A DNA stretch of 64,000 bases from Croceibacterium xixiisoli. Lineage in GTDB: Bacteria > Pseudomonadota > Alphaproteobacteria > Sphingomonadales > Sphingomonadaceae. Both the position numbers and the translations under genes were made by a program. Positions 1 through 8,731 of this stretch are shown piece after piece. Under the pieces are notes generated by a model. That model worked only from the letters and a program-made list of their open reading frames with translations, was not told the origin of the DNA and did not search any database. The DNA is taken from positions 186,001-250,000 of the forward strand of contig NZ_WTYJ01000001.1 in assembly GCF_009827305.1 (NCBI RefSeq), in the 5' to 3' direction. Every line of letters begins with the position of its first letter. Positions within the stretch are counted from its first letter, which is position 1.

Positions 1-717
1 ATCGGCGCGCTGCATCCGCATCTGCTGCCCGATCTGGTGCCCGGCGTGCCGGCGCATGTGGCGAAGAATGCCAAGCGCACGCATATCACCGATGCCGCCT
101 GCTTCACCGTCCATGCCGCGCTCGACGGGCCGCTCCGCTTCAAGGCGGGCGATCTGTCGGCGGTGATGTATGAACTGATGCCCGACAGCTATGAAGTGCT
201 GCGGCGCGGCTTCGACGATCTGCGCTATGGCGAATTCGTCCGTCAGCCGCTGGTCGGCGTGGGGCAGTTGACCCAGCATGATCCCAGCCGCTGCCCCGAT
301 GGCAAGGCGATTTTCCACGCCTGGGACTATGTGCCCTATAACCATCCCGAAGGCCGCAATTGGGATGAGGCGAAGGGCGATTATGCCCAGCGCATCATCG
401 CGCGCATGGGCGATTTCATTGAAAACGTGCCCGATGTGATCCTGGATTTCCATGCCGACAGCCCGGTGGACATGGAACGCACCAGCCCCAGCTTCCTGCG
501 CGGGGATCTGCATGGCATCGCCACTCCGCCCTATCAGTCGGGCGCGCACCGGCCGACGCCTGAACTGGGCCAGTACCGCGTGCCGGGTGTGGACCGGCTC
601 TATCTGGTCGGCCCGTTCCAGCATCCGGGCGGCGGCGTGTTCGGCGCCGGGCGCGCCACGGCCATGGTCGCGGCGGAGGATCTGGGCATCGAATTCGACC
701 GGATCGCCGTGGCATGA
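1..717 (+). CDS. NAD(P)/FAD-dependent oxidoreductase, CrtI/phytoene-dehydrogenase-like (5' truncated by window edge)
   Basis: The reading frame is open from base 1, so only the C-terminal 238 residues are present and the N-terminal FAD-binding Rossmann motif lies outside the window. The last 40 residues carry the glycine-rich C-terminal FAD motif of the phytoene dehydrogenase/carotenoid isomerase-like family (HPGGGVFGAGRATAM), which packs against the flavin. Such flavoproteins desaturate or isomerise hydrophobic substrates; in catabolic loci many act on non-carotenoid compounds. The stop codon overlaps the next ATG (ATGA at 714-717), so it is the first visible member of a three-gene rightward operon with a 70-aa protein and an SDR. 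The substrate cannot be told from the sequence; no carotenoid genes are visible nearby. Confidence 0.8.
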   Translation: MGALHPHLLPDLVPGVPAHVAKNAKRTHITDAACFTVHAALDGPLRFKAGDLSAVMYELMPDSYEVLRRGFDDLRYGEFVRQPLVGVGQLTQHDPSRCPDGKAIFHAWDYVPYNHPEGRNWDEAKGDYAQRIIARMGDFIENVPDVILDFHADSPVDMERTSPSFLRGDLHGIATPPYQSGAHRPTPELGQYRVPGVDRLYLVGPFQHPGGGVFGAGRATAMVAAEDLGIEFDRIAVA

Positions 718-926
718 AGATCTTTTCCGCCGACAAATCCGAACTGATGCAGGTCACCACGATCGAGCGGAAGGGCGATGATCTGGTGCTGAAGGGCAAG
801 GTGTTCGGCACCATGCCGATGACGGCCCTGCTGACCCCGGAACAGGCGCGCGCCTTCATGAAGCTGCTGACGCCCAAGCTGATGTTCTTCCTCCTCACCC
901 TGCCGTTTCGCAAAGGGCCCAATTGA
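714..926 (+). CDS. Small conserved-looking protein of unknown function (70 aa)
   Basis: This 70-aa frame starts within the stop of the upstream flavoprotein (ATGA) and its own TGA overlaps the ATG of the next gene (TGATG), so it is translationally coupled on both sides. That is the best evidence that it is real. The sequence is basic at the C-terminus and has one hydrophobic stretch near residues 52-65 (LMFFLLTLPF), too weak for a confident membrane anchor. The charged N-terminal half looks like a small beta-rich domain. I do not recognise a family. By position it may be an accessory subunit of the flavoprotein or the SDR. Confidence 0.65.
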   Translation: MKIFSADKSELMQVTTIERKGDDLVLKGKVFGTMPMTALLTPEQARAFMKLLTPKLMFFLLTLPFRKGPN

Positions 927-1711
927 TGCGCCATGCCGGACAATCCATCATCGTCACCGGTGCGGCCGGGGCCATCGGCTTCGCCACGGCGGAAATCCTC
1001 GCCCGCGAAGGCGCGGAACTGCTGCTGGTCGATATTGACGGGGATCGGCTGGAAAGCCGCGCCGCCGGGCTGATCGATGCCGGCCATCGGGTGATCGCCC
1101 ATCGCGCCGATTGCGCCGATCCGGCCGCGGTGGAAGGCTATGCCAGCGCTGCAATGACCGCCTTCGGCAAGATCGACGGCTTCTTCAACAATGCCGGGAT
1201 CGAAGGCACGCTGTCGCCGACGCATGAATATGACATCGCCGAATTCGACCGGGTGATTCACGTCAATCTGCGCGGCATGTTCCTGGGCCTGCGCTTCGTG
1301 CTGCCTCACATGGTCGCCGCCGGGCGCGGCGCGGTGGTCAACACCGCCTCCATCGGCTCCGAACGCGGCCTCGCCGGCGCCTGCGCCTACAATGCGGCCA
1401 AGCATGGCGCCGTGGGCCTGACGCGCACGGCCGCCAGCGAGGTGGCGCAGCGCGGCGTGCGGGTAAACTGCGTGATGCCCGGCGTGATCGAAACCCCGCT
1501 GCTGGTCGGCATGCTGGAACAGATGTTCGACGGTGATGTGCAGGCCGGCATGGACAAGCTCGGCCAGGTCGCCACCCTCAACCGCGTCGGCCAGCCGCAT
1601 GAAGTGGGCGAAGCCGTTGCCTTCCTGCTGTCGGACGCGGCCAGCTATGTGAACGGCGCGAAATGGGAAATCGACGGCGGCGCCCTGGCGACGATCAGGA
1701 ACGATGTATGA
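926..1711 (+). CDS. SDR family NAD(P)-dependent oxidoreductase
   Basis: A classical short-chain dehydrogenase/reductase of 261 aa. It has the TGAAGAIG cofactor-binding motif at the N-terminus, NNAG near residue 90, and the catalytic Ser/Tyr/Lys set with YNAAK near residue 154. A C-terminal DGG follows the usual (V/Y)NGAxxxxDGG pattern of the family. The acidic residue after beta-2 (VDID) favours NAD(H) over NADP(H). ATG at 926 is preferred to an in-frame TTG three bases earlier because it overlaps the upstream TGA (TGATG). It probably oxidises or reduces an alcohol or ketone made by the neighbouring flavoprotein; the substrate is unknown. Confidence 0.88.
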   Translation: MRHAGQSIIVTGAAGAIGFATAEILAREGAELLLVDIDGDRLESRAAGLIDAGHRVIAHRADCADPAAVEGYASAAMTAFGKIDGFFNNAGIEGTLSPTHEYDIAEFDRVIHVNLRGMFLGLRFVLPHMVAAGRGAVVNTASIGSERGLAGACAYNAAKHGAVGLTRTAASEVAQRGVRVNCVMPGVIETPLLVGMLEQMFDGDVQAGMDKLGQVATLNRVGQPHEVGEAVAFLLSDAASYVNGAKWEIDGGALATIRNDV

Positions 1712-1795
1712 TGGGGTACGTGCGCCGATAAAGCCCGGCGCGTTGCTCCCGTCCAACTCCAGCAGACGGGGCCGCGCCGCCACCTCCAAGACGTC

Positions 1796-1816
1796 ATCCT
1801 GAACTTGATTCAGGAT
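1796..1816. repeat. REP-like palindrome / possible bidirectional terminator
   Basis: ATCCTGAA (1796-1803) and TTCAGGAT (1809-1816) form a perfect 8-bp stem with a 5-nt loop. The element lies between the convergent SDR and AraC genes. A palindrome of this type, with flanking CGTC and CCATCG, is one I recall as dispersed in sphingomonad intergenic regions. It could end transcription from both sides, but there is no T-tract. Confidence 0.55.
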
Positions 1817-1856
1817 CCATCGCGGGCGAAGGCGACGGTGTACCGCCTAGCTTCCC

Positions 1857-2795
1857 TCAAGCCCGCTGCCCGCTCCGGTAATTGCGCGGGCTGGTGTCGA
1901 ACCGCCGCCGAAACGCGCGGCAGAAACTCGACAGATCGTTGAAGCCGGCGTCATAGGCCACCTCGGTCACCGTCACCTCCATGCCTTCGCGGCCCAGCCG
2001 GCGGGCGGCCAGTTCCAGCCGGCGGTCCTGGATGAAGGCGCGCGGGGTGGTGCCCATTTCGGCGAACAGCATCTGCACATAGCGGGCCGATACGCCCATG
2101 CGGCGGGCCAGCCGGTGCACGTCCAGATCGGGATCGGTCAGATCGGCTTCGACCGCTTCGAACAGCACGCGGCGCCGTTCGTCGCGGCGGCTGGTTTCGG
2201 TGCGCGGGCGGGTGTCGGCATAGGCCATGTCCAGCAGCGGCCAGATCGCTTCGCCCAGGCATTCGGCCCATTCGCCTTCGCCGCCTTCCTGCAATTCGGC
2301 CCAGGCATTGCGCAGGAACTGGGAAAACAGCGCGCCGGGTCCGCCCCGGCCCTTCACCGGAATGCCGATCTGGCTGCGCAGATGCGGCATGCGTTCCTCC
2401 ACCGTCGCCAGCGGCAGGCGCAGCACGATCGCCTGGGTCGGTTCCTCGAAATGCAACCACAGCGGCTTGGCCGGATCATAGAGGACGAAATCCCCTTCCT
2501 CCAGCACGGCGGTGCGACCGCCCGTATGGTTGGTGGTTCGCCCGCGATGCTGCAATTGCAGGTTCAACACCCCGGCTTCGTGTTCGCCATCGCGATAGAC
2601 CCGCGCCGGGCTGGATACGGGCGAGAGGATTTCGCATTCGCGCAACGCCCGGCGATAGATGCGGGCGTTGAACGGGCCCGCCCCCAAAGGCTCCACATGG
2701 AGCGGGGTGATCATTCGGCTCGCCACATCGTTCCAATATGGCAGACGGTCTGCAGCCGCGAGCGGTGCAGTGTTCATTTCTTCGAGAAGCGACAT
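1857..2795 (-). CDS. AraC family transcriptional regulator
   Basis: 312 aa. The N-terminal about 190 residues look like the AraC-binding-like sensor domain (cupin type) found in regulators of catabolic operons. The C-terminal 100 residues hold the double helix-turn-helix of AraC/XylS, with VHRLARRMGVSARYVQMLF as the first helix pair and the conserved DLSSFCRAFRRRFDTSPRNYR end. A ribosome binding site (AAGGAAG) sits 5-6 nt before the ATG. It is the last gene of a leftward run, 113 nt after the stop of the dehydrogenase gene. The AT-rich stretch at about 2872-2912 could be its own promoter. It probably regulates the flanking catabolic genes in response to the substrate or an intermediate. Confidence 0.88.
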   Translation of the reverse strand: MSLLEEMNTAPLAAADRLPYWNDVASRMITPLHVEPLGAGPFNARIYRRALRECEILSPVSSPARVYRDGEHEAGVLNLQLQHRGRTTNHTGGRTAVLEEGDFVLYDPAKPLWLHFEEPTQAIVLRLPLATVEERMPHLRSQIGIPVKGRGGPGALFSQFLRNAWAELQEGGEGEWAECLGEAIWPLLDMAYADTRPRTETSRRDERRRVLFEAVEADLTDPDLDVHRLARRMGVSARYVQMLFAEMGTTPRAFIQDRRLELAARRLGREGMEVTVTEVAYDAGFNDLSSFCRAFRRRFDTSPRNYRSGQRA

Positions 2796-2908
2796 CGGCT
2801 TCCTTTCCCAATTGGCCTCTGTCGGACCCTTGTTGGAACGGAAGCTAGGCGGGAAAGGCCCTGCTTGGCAAGGTTGGGTTATAACTGATCTATTTTTGAC
2901 GATCGATT

Positions 2909-3823
2909 TTAGGCGCGATCGGGATCCAGCCCGGCGGCTTCCTCCACCACCTTGGCAATGGCGGTGAAATCGGCCTCGGGCCCTTCACGCTGCAGGGTGC
3001 GTTGCAGATAATCGCGCACGATTTCGCCCAGCGGCAGGGGCACCTCGGCCGTGGCCGCCTCTTCCATCAGCAGATTGGTGTCCTTCAGGCTCAGCGCGGC
3101 GGCGAATCCGAAATCGAATGTGCGCGGCAGCACCGATTTGGGCCATTTGTCGCGCGTGGCCGAATTGATGCCGGTGGACTGGTTCAGCACCTCGATCATG
3201 CGCGCCGGATCCAGCCCGGCCTTGATGCCAAATGCCATGCCCTCTGCAGTCACGCCGATCGCCACCGCGCCCAGCAGATTGTTGATCAGCTTCATCGTCT
3301 GGCCCGCGCCCGGCGTCACCCCCATATAGATTGGCGTGCCGAACCGGCGCAGCAGCACCTCCAGCTGCGGATAGGGCACCTCCGGTCCGCCAATCATCAG
3401 CGACAGCGTGCCGTCATGCGCGCGGGATATGCCGCCCGATACCGGCGCGTCGAAGCTGGCGATGCCGCGCGGCGCCAGCAGTGCGTCCAGCTCCTTCGCC
3501 AGCGCCGGGCCGGATGTGGACAGGTCACAGATGATTTTCGGTGATCCGCCGGCGGCAATCGCCACCACGGCTTCCCGCACAATGGCCGGGGTCGGCAGGC
3601 TGGTGAACACCACATCGCATTGCGCGCCCAGCGCCTCGGCACTGGCCGCCGGTTCCGCCCCCTGCACCACCAGCGCGGCCACGGCATCGGGCGCGATGTC
3701 ATGCACCAGCAGGCGGCCACACAGCGCCGGCTGGCCCAGCAGGCGCGCCGCCATGCCGGCGCCCATGCGGCCCAGGCCCAGGAACCCGATAACAGGGCCC
3801 GCAGTCGTGGTGGTGGTGCTCAT
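2909..3823 (-). CDS. NAD(P)-dependent oxidoreductase, 3-hydroxyisobutyrate dehydrogenase family
   Basis: 304 aa, the usual length for beta-hydroxyacid dehydrogenases. The N-terminal Rossmann motif is GFLGLGRMGAGMA. The family substrate-binding signature appears as DAPVSGG, and the catalytic lysine region as GAGQTMKLINNLL. Such enzymes oxidise short 3-hydroxy acids to semialdehydes or act as tartronate-semialdehyde reductases. The ATG overlaps the stop of the upstream MBL-fold gene (ATGA at 3820-3823), so the two are co-translated. In this context it may oxidise a hydroxy acid released by the hydrolase. Confidence 0.87.
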   Translation of the reverse strand: MSTTTTTAGPVIGFLGLGRMGAGMAARLLGQPALCGRLLVHDIAPDAVAALVVQGAEPAASAEALGAQCDVVFTSLPTPAIVREAVVAIAAGGSPKIICDLSTSGPALAKELDALLAPRGIASFDAPVSGGISRAHDGTLSLMIGGPEVPYPQLEVLLRRFGTPIYMGVTPGAGQTMKLINNLLGAVAIGVTAEGMAFGIKAGLDPARMIEVLNQSTGINSATRDKWPKSVLPRTFDFGFAAALSLKDTNLLMEEAATAEVPLPLGEIVRDYLQRTLQREGPEADFTAIAKVVEEAAGLDPDRA

Positions 3824-4656
3824 AAACTCTCCAGGATCGGCTTGTGCGGGGGCAGGTCGACGCGGGCGATGCCATCGTCGGTGGGGAAACAGGCCAGTAC
3901 CAGCGGGTCATGCCCGGGGATCAGATGGTCCAGCGATCCGCCGGCCAGCGCCAGCGCGCGCTGCTGCGCCTCATCGTAATCATCGGCATCGATATAGATC
4001 GGGAAGGGCAGGCGGCGGGTGATATTGGCGTAAAGATGCGCCGCATCGCTGGCCAGCACCACCGTGCCGCGCGCGGTTTCGCAGCAGACCACCTGCAGCC
4101 CGGCGGTATGGCCGGGGCACAGCCGCAAACTGATGCCGGGGGCGAATTCCGCATCGCCCGCATGGAACACCACATGATCGGCATAGAGCCGGCGGACCAG
4201 CTGGGCGATCGGTTCCCCATCGAAGGGCGCGCGTGTCGTGCCGTCGCCAATATGCGGCCCGGTGGCGAAGGCCATTTCCGCCGCCTGCACATGGAAACGG
4301 GCATTGGGGAAGGCGCTCAGCATGCCGGCGTGGTCGTAATGGAGATGGGTCAGGATCACATCCTGCACCAGCAGATGGTCGATCCCGGCCGCGCGCAACC
4401 CATCCACCACCGGGCGGATCATGCGCCGCCCGCGCGCCAGCGCCGCCTGTTCGCCGAAACCGGTATCGACCACCACCGGCGGATGTCCGGCCCGGTGAAT
4501 CGCCCAGATATAATATTCCAGCGGCATCGGCCGGTCATGATCATCCACCGGCGCGGCAAAATTCTCCGCCGCGCAGCGTTCGTGTCTTGCATAACGAATG
4601 GCATCGATCCGGCAGACCGGCGCGGCACCATCTGCCGGCAGGGGGGGCGGGCTCAC
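3820..4656 (-). CDS. MBL-fold metallo-hydrolase (AHL-lactonase-like)
   Basis: A metallo-beta-lactamase-fold hydrolase of 278 aa from a GTG at 4656. The di-zinc motif is HLHYDHAG, followed by a second metal histidine (PGHTAG), an aspartate (ASDAAH) and a C-terminal histidine (IPGHD), in the order of the lactonase-like subfamily. GTG 4656 lies 2 nt after the P450 stop; the frame is open upstream to an ATG at 4698 inside the P450 gene, which would add 14 residues unlike the family, so I prefer the GTG. It probably opens a lactone or hydrolyses an ester. A second, different MBL hydrolase lies at 6015-6920, and both belong to the same leftward gene run. Confidence 0.82.
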   Translation of the reverse strand: MSPPPLPADGAAPVCRIDAIRYARHERCAAENFAAPVDDHDRPMPLEYYIWAIHRAGHPPVVVDTGFGEQAALARGRRMIRPVVDGLRAAGIDHLLVQDVILTHLHYDHAGMLSAFPNARFHVQAAEMAFATGPHIGDGTTRAPFDGEPIAQLVRRLYADHVVFHAGDAEFAPGISLRLCPGHTAGLQVVCCETARGTVVLASDAAHLYANITRRLPFPIYIDADDYDEAQQRALALAGGSLDHLIPGHDPLVLACFPTDDGIARVDLPPHKPILESL

Positions 4657-4657
4657 A

Positions 4658-5839
4658 TCAGGCAAAATGCAGCTGCAATGGCTGGCGGATCGGGCCATGG
4701 CCGACCGTGGTCATCCAGGGTTCGTAATCCCCGGCAATACTGATCCGCTCCACCGCCCCGGCAATCGTGCCCAGCAGGGCATGGGCCTCCATCTGCGCCA
4801 GGGTCCGCCCCACGCAGCCATGCACGCCATAGCCCCAGCCAAGCGAATGGCGGGTGTCGCGGGTAATGCGGTATGCGCCCGGATCATCCCAGAAGCGCGG
4901 ATCGCGATTGGCCGCGGCGAACATCAGCCCGCAACGCGTGCCGGCCGGAATCACATAATCCTCGATTTCGACATCCACCGTGGTGATCCGCCCTGCCATG
5001 CGGCTGGGCGAATCCCAACGCAGGCTTTCGTCAAACGCAGACCGGATGGTCTTGGGTTCCGCCCGCAGCTGCGCATATTCATCGGGGTATAGCGCCCAGG
5101 CGCGCAGGGCATTGGCCATGGTGATATAGGTGGTGTCCGCCCCCGCGCTCAGCACGGTCTGCAGCAGCAGCTTGGCCTCCGCCACGGTCACCTGCCCCCG
5201 GTCCGATGCGGCATAGATCGCCTCGCCAATCCCGTCCGGGTCCAGCGCCGAACGGTCGCACTGGGTTTCCAGCCATTCGACCACGGCGGAAAAATCATCC
5301 TCCATTGCCGCGTCGAACAATTCGCCCGGCGGGCCCATGGTCGCCCACACCATCTGGCTGAAGCCATGCATGTGGTGCCGCCCTTCCTGCGGCAGGCCCA
5401 GAATATCGGGCAGCACGCGGAACACATAGGCCTGGGCAATCTCGCCCACGGCATCCACCGCCTGGCCTTCGCGCGCGCGCAGATCGGCGACCATGTCCTG
5501 CGCCACATCGCCAAAGATGCTGCGCACCCGTTCCAGCGCCCGGGGGGACAGCGCATCGGCAATCACCTTGCGCACCTGGGTGTGGCGCGGCGGATCATCG
5601 GTCAGCAGGATTTCGGGGCGCGGGCTGGTCGGATCATGCCAGGGGCGCGACGTGCTGGAAAACCGTTTCCAGTCCAGCAGCCCTGCGGCGACATGCTCAT
5701 GCCGCCCCAGCATCACCGTGCCATCGGCCAGCCGCACCACCGGCGCAAATTCGCGCAGCGCATCATCCACCGCCCGCGCATCGCGCACGGCCGCCGGGGT
5801 GAAGATGTCGATCGGATACTCGGGAATGGCCGTGCTCAT
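4658..5839 (-). CDS. Cytochrome P450
   Basis: 393 aa, typical for a soluble bacterial class I P450. The I-helix oxygen-activation motif is AGADTT, the K-helix ExxR is ESLR, and the haem-binding loop is WGYGVHGCVG, with the axial cysteine present. The usual first Phe of the loop is Trp. No redox partner is encoded beside it; the nearest candidate is the ferredoxin-reductase-like gene at 50959-52194, far away. It hydroxylates or demethylates an organic substrate using electrons from a ferredoxin. GGAG lies about 9 nt before the ATG. It sits between two MBL-fold hydrolases, which suggests that the oxidised product becomes a lactone or ester. Confidence 0.93.
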   Translation of the reverse strand: MSTAIPEYPIDIFTPAAVRDARAVDDALREFAPVVRLADGTVMLGRHEHVAAGLLDWKRFSSTSRPWHDPTSPRPEILLTDDPPRHTQVRKVIADALSPRALERVRSIFGDVAQDMVADLRAREGQAVDAVGEIAQAYVFRVLPDILGLPQEGRHHMHGFSQMVWATMGPPGELFDAAMEDDFSAVVEWLETQCDRSALDPDGIGEAIYAASDRGQVTVAEAKLLLQTVLSAGADTTYITMANALRAWALYPDEYAQLRAEPKTIRSAFDESLRWDSPSRMAGRITTVDVEIEDYVIPAGTRCGLMFAAANRDPRFWDDPGAYRITRDTRHSLGWGYGVHGCVGRTLAQMEAHALLGTIAGAVERISIAGDYEPWMTTVGHGPIRQPLQLHFA

Positions 5840-5880
5840 GCCGCAATCTCCGTCCGCAAACCTGAAATCTGCACCCTACC

Positions 5881-5974
5881 CCCGCTCAGCTTGAGCCTGT
5901 CGAAGGCCACGCGCTGACGGCCGCGCCCGGGCCGGACGTCGTGGCTATGCTTCGACAAGTTCAGCATGAGCGGG
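5881..5974. repeat. REP-like inverted repeat pair
   Basis: Two imperfect 25-nt arms face each other: 5881-5905 (cccgctcag...gtcgaag) and 5950-5974 (cttcgacaag...gagcggg), separated by 44 nt. This is the layout of a BIME/REP doublet. Related arms recur at 54497-54589 and 55028-55046. It separates two genes of the catabolic run and may act as an attenuator or mRNA stabiliser. Confidence 0.7.
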
Positions 5975-6014
5975 TGTTGTACCGGGGTGTGAAACCCGCC
6001 GCCGCTCCGCCCCC

Positions 6015-6920
6015 TCACAGCCCCAGCCCCCGAAACCACACCGCGCCCGCCTCGTCGCGGATCATGTGCCCGGCAGTCGGATCGGCAAAATGCGCCCCGA
6101 TCACGGTCACCCCGCTGTCGGTATATTGCTCGACAAAGCCGATCCGCGTGGCCCGCCCCGCGTCCTTGTCCAGATCGAAGGTCGCCGTGCGTTGCGGCAT
6201 CGCGCATTGCATCGGGTGGTGCATCAGGTCGCCGGTGATCACAGCCTCTTCGCCCTGGCTCGATATGCGCACATGCACATGGCCCGGCGTGTGCCCATGG
6301 CTCGGCTCGCACCGGATGCCCGGCGCGATCCGGTGATCCGCCTCGATGAAATCGGCCAGGCCCAGTTCCACGATCGGGTCGACACATTCGACCAGATGGG
6401 TGTCGCTGTGATGCCCGTCATGGCGGATCACATCGCGCCATGCCTCATATTCCACCCGCCCGAACAGATAGCGGGCATTGGGGAAGGTCGGGCGATAGGT
6501 GCCGCTTTCGCTGTCCTTGTAGGTGTTCCAGCCGACATGGTCGAAATGCAGATGGGTGCACATCACCGTGTCCACATCCTCGCGGCTGATGCCCAGCGAT
6601 GCCAGATCTTCCAGGAAGCCTTCGGGCAGGTCGCAGAACACATCGAAATCGCGTTTGCGCCCGGCGCCGATGCAGGAATCGACCACGATCACGCGGTTGC
6701 CGTCGGGATGCGGCGCCTGCACCACGAAGCCCTGGAAATTCATCCGCTGCCGCCCCTCGGGCGTGGCATAATGCGGATGCAGCCAGTCCAGCGCGATCAC
6801 TTCCTCTTCGGTCGCATCCGGCATGGTCATGCGGATATCGTCCTGAAAATCCCACAGCTCGACAATGCGTGTCACCGTGACATCGCCGATGCGCCAGCTT
6901 TTCATCGTTTCGCGGGCCAT
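6015..6920 (-). CDS. MBL-fold metallo-hydrolase
   Basis: 301 aa. The metal-binding motif is HLHFDHVG, followed by SHGHTPGH and TGDLMHH, which supply the remaining ligands of the metallo-beta-lactamase fold. It resembles the lactonase/ester-hydrolase branch. The start at 6920 has a strong Shine-Dalgarno (AAGGAG) 6 nt upstream. It begins 12 nt after the stop of the GMC oxidoreductase gene and so is in the same transcript. It is clearly diverged from the MBL gene at 3820-4656, so the pair is not a recent tandem duplication. The two may handle successive or alternative lactone or ester intermediates. Confidence 0.86.
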   Translation of the reverse strand: MARETMKSWRIGDVTVTRIVELWDFQDDIRMTMPDATEEEVIALDWLHPHYATPEGRQRMNFQGFVVQAPHPDGNRVIVVDSCIGAGRKRDFDVFCDLPEGFLEDLASLGISREDVDTVMCTHLHFDHVGWNTYKDSESGTYRPTFPNARYLFGRVEYEAWRDVIRHDGHHSDTHLVECVDPIVELGLADFIEADHRIAPGIRCEPSHGHTPGHVHVRISSQGEEAVITGDLMHHPMQCAMPQRTATFDLDKDAGRATRIGFVEQYTDSGVTVIGAHFADPTAGHMIRDEAGAVWFRGLGL

Positions 6921-6931
6921 ATGGCTCTCCT

Positions 6932-8638
6932 TCAGGCGGGCTGGATTTGTGGCTGGGAATGGAGGTTGGGCGCGGTGCCGGGCTTGTACCGGGCCACGCT
7001 TTCAGGGGGCAGCACGGCGGCCGGCAGTTGCGGCTTGCCCAGGATGAAATCGGCTGCGCGTTCACCAATCATCACGCTGGGCGCATTGGTGTTGCCGCCG
7101 ATCACGCTGGGCATGACCGAGGCATCGGCCACCCGCAGCCCGGCGATCCCGTGCAGCCGCAATTGCGGGTCCACCACCGCCCCGGCGTCTGATCCCATGC
7201 GGCAGGTGCCGACCGGATGGTGCACGGTATAGCCGGTTTCGCGGATGTAGCGGTCCCATTCGGCATCGCTCTGCGTGGCCGGGCCGGGCGCCACCTCGGT
7301 GCCGTGATATTGCGCGAAGGCCGGGCTGGCGAAGGCCGCGCGGGCAATCTTCAGCGCGCGGATCAGCGGTAATATATCCTCCGCCTCGCCCAGCAGATTG
7401 GGGTCGATCACCGGCGCCGCCTCGGGATCCGGGCTCGCCAGCCGTACCGTACCCCGGCTCTTGGGATAGAGCGCCACGGGGCTGATCGCGTAGCCATGGC
7501 CGATGGGGAAGGGGATCTTGGTCGTCAGCCGCCGGGCCGGCTGGAACACGAACTGCACATCGGGCCGGGTCAGCGATGGATCAGTCCGCAGGAAGGCCAC
7601 GCTTTCGAACACATTGCCCGCCAGCGGTCCGCGCCTTGTGGCCAGATATTGGAAGAAATGCAGGATATCGCGCGGCAGCGCCTTCCACGACAGGCCGTAA
7701 CTCGTCGAATCCGCGGTTTCCATATGCAGCGGGCTGGCCACGTGATCGTGATAATTGGCGCCCACGCCGGGCAGATCATGCACCACCTCCAGCCCCATGG
7801 CCTGCAGATGGGCGGCCGGGCCGATGCCGGACAATTGCAGGATCTGCGGCGTCTGCACCGCGCCGGCGGCCAGCACCACCTCATGCCGGGCGTGGATCAC
7901 CCGCCCGTCGGTCAGTTCAACGCCGGTCGCGCGGCCATCCTGCACCACCACCCGCGCCACACGGGCATCGGTCTGCAGATGGATATTCCCGCGCGCCAGC
8001 GCCGGGCGCAGCATGTTCTTGGCCGTGCTTTCGCGCTGGCCATTGCGCAGCAGGCCCTGCCGCCGGCCATAGCCTTCCGGGTTCGGCCCGTTGAAATCGG
8101 GGCAGGCCGGAAACTGCAGCGATGCCAGCGCATCCATGAAGGCGTAATTCAGCCGGTTGGGGTTTTCCACCAGCTTGACATTGATCGGGCCGTCCGCGCC
8201 GTGGAACACACTGGCGGGGTAATTCTCATTGTGCTCGGTGCGCGTGAAATAGGGCAGCACTTCGGCATAGGACCAGCCGGTGCAACCGGCATCGGACCAG
8301 TCGTCATAATCGGTCGGGTGCCCCCGGAAATAGACCATGCCATTGATGCTGCCCGATCCGCCCAGCACCTTGCCGCGCGGCACGGGGATCTCCCGGCCCG
8401 CCATGCCGGCCTGCGGCACGGTGGCGAAACGCCAGTTGGTTTCTGCCCGGCCGATCGCCGCACCCACGAAGCTGGGGATGTGGATGAAGGGGTGGCTGTC
8501 ATGCCCCCCTGCCTCGATCACGCAGACCGTGCGGTCTGCCGCTTCACCCAGCCGGGCAGCCAGTGCCGCCCCTGCCGATCCGGCACCGACCACGACATAG
8601 TCGAATGCGGTCGCACCTGCTGTCTGCGCTTCTCCCAT
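6932..8638 (-). CDS. GMC family oxidoreductase (choline dehydrogenase-like)
   Basis: 568 aa. It has the N-terminal ADP-binding motif VVVGAGSAGAALAARL, the first GMC signature (RGKVLGGSGSINGM), the second (GAVQTPQILQLSGIGP), and the C-terminal catalytic His/His-or-Asn region (VHHPVGTCRMG ... GGNTNAP). Such flavoproteins oxidise primary or secondary alcohols to aldehydes or ketones, passing electrons to quinone or oxygen. No convincing ribosome binding site precedes the ATG at 8638; the conserved flavin motif starts about 14 residues later, so the start cannot be much further in. It lies between the citryl-CoA-lyase-like gene and an MBL hydrolase in the leftward run. Confidence 0.9.
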   Translation of the reverse strand: MGEAQTAGATAFDYVVVGAGSAGAALAARLGEAADRTVCVIEAGGHDSHPFIHIPSFVGAAIGRAETNWRFATVPQAGMAGREIPVPRGKVLGGSGSINGMVYFRGHPTDYDDWSDAGCTGWSYAEVLPYFTRTEHNENYPASVFHGADGPINVKLVENPNRLNYAFMDALASLQFPACPDFNGPNPEGYGRRQGLLRNGQRESTAKNMLRPALARGNIHLQTDARVARVVVQDGRATGVELTDGRVIHARHEVVLAAGAVQTPQILQLSGIGPAAHLQAMGLEVVHDLPGVGANYHDHVASPLHMETADSTSYGLSWKALPRDILHFFQYLATRRGPLAGNVFESVAFLRTDPSLTRPDVQFVFQPARRLTTKIPFPIGHGYAISPVALYPKSRGTVRLASPDPEAAPVIDPNLLGEAEDILPLIRALKIARAAFASPAFAQYHGTEVAPGPATQSDAEWDRYIRETGYTVHHPVGTCRMGSDAGAVVDPQLRLHGIAGLRVADASVMPSVIGGNTNAPSVMIGERAADFILGKPQLPAAVLPPESVARYKPGTAPNLHSQPQIQPA

Positions 8639-8731
8639 GGCAGGAGGCTAACCGGGCAGGTCACAGGCGGCTTGGCTGGCTGCGAAGCCTGCTTGCGTTC
8701 AGGCGAAGGGGGTGGGCGAAGCGGGCGCGCC

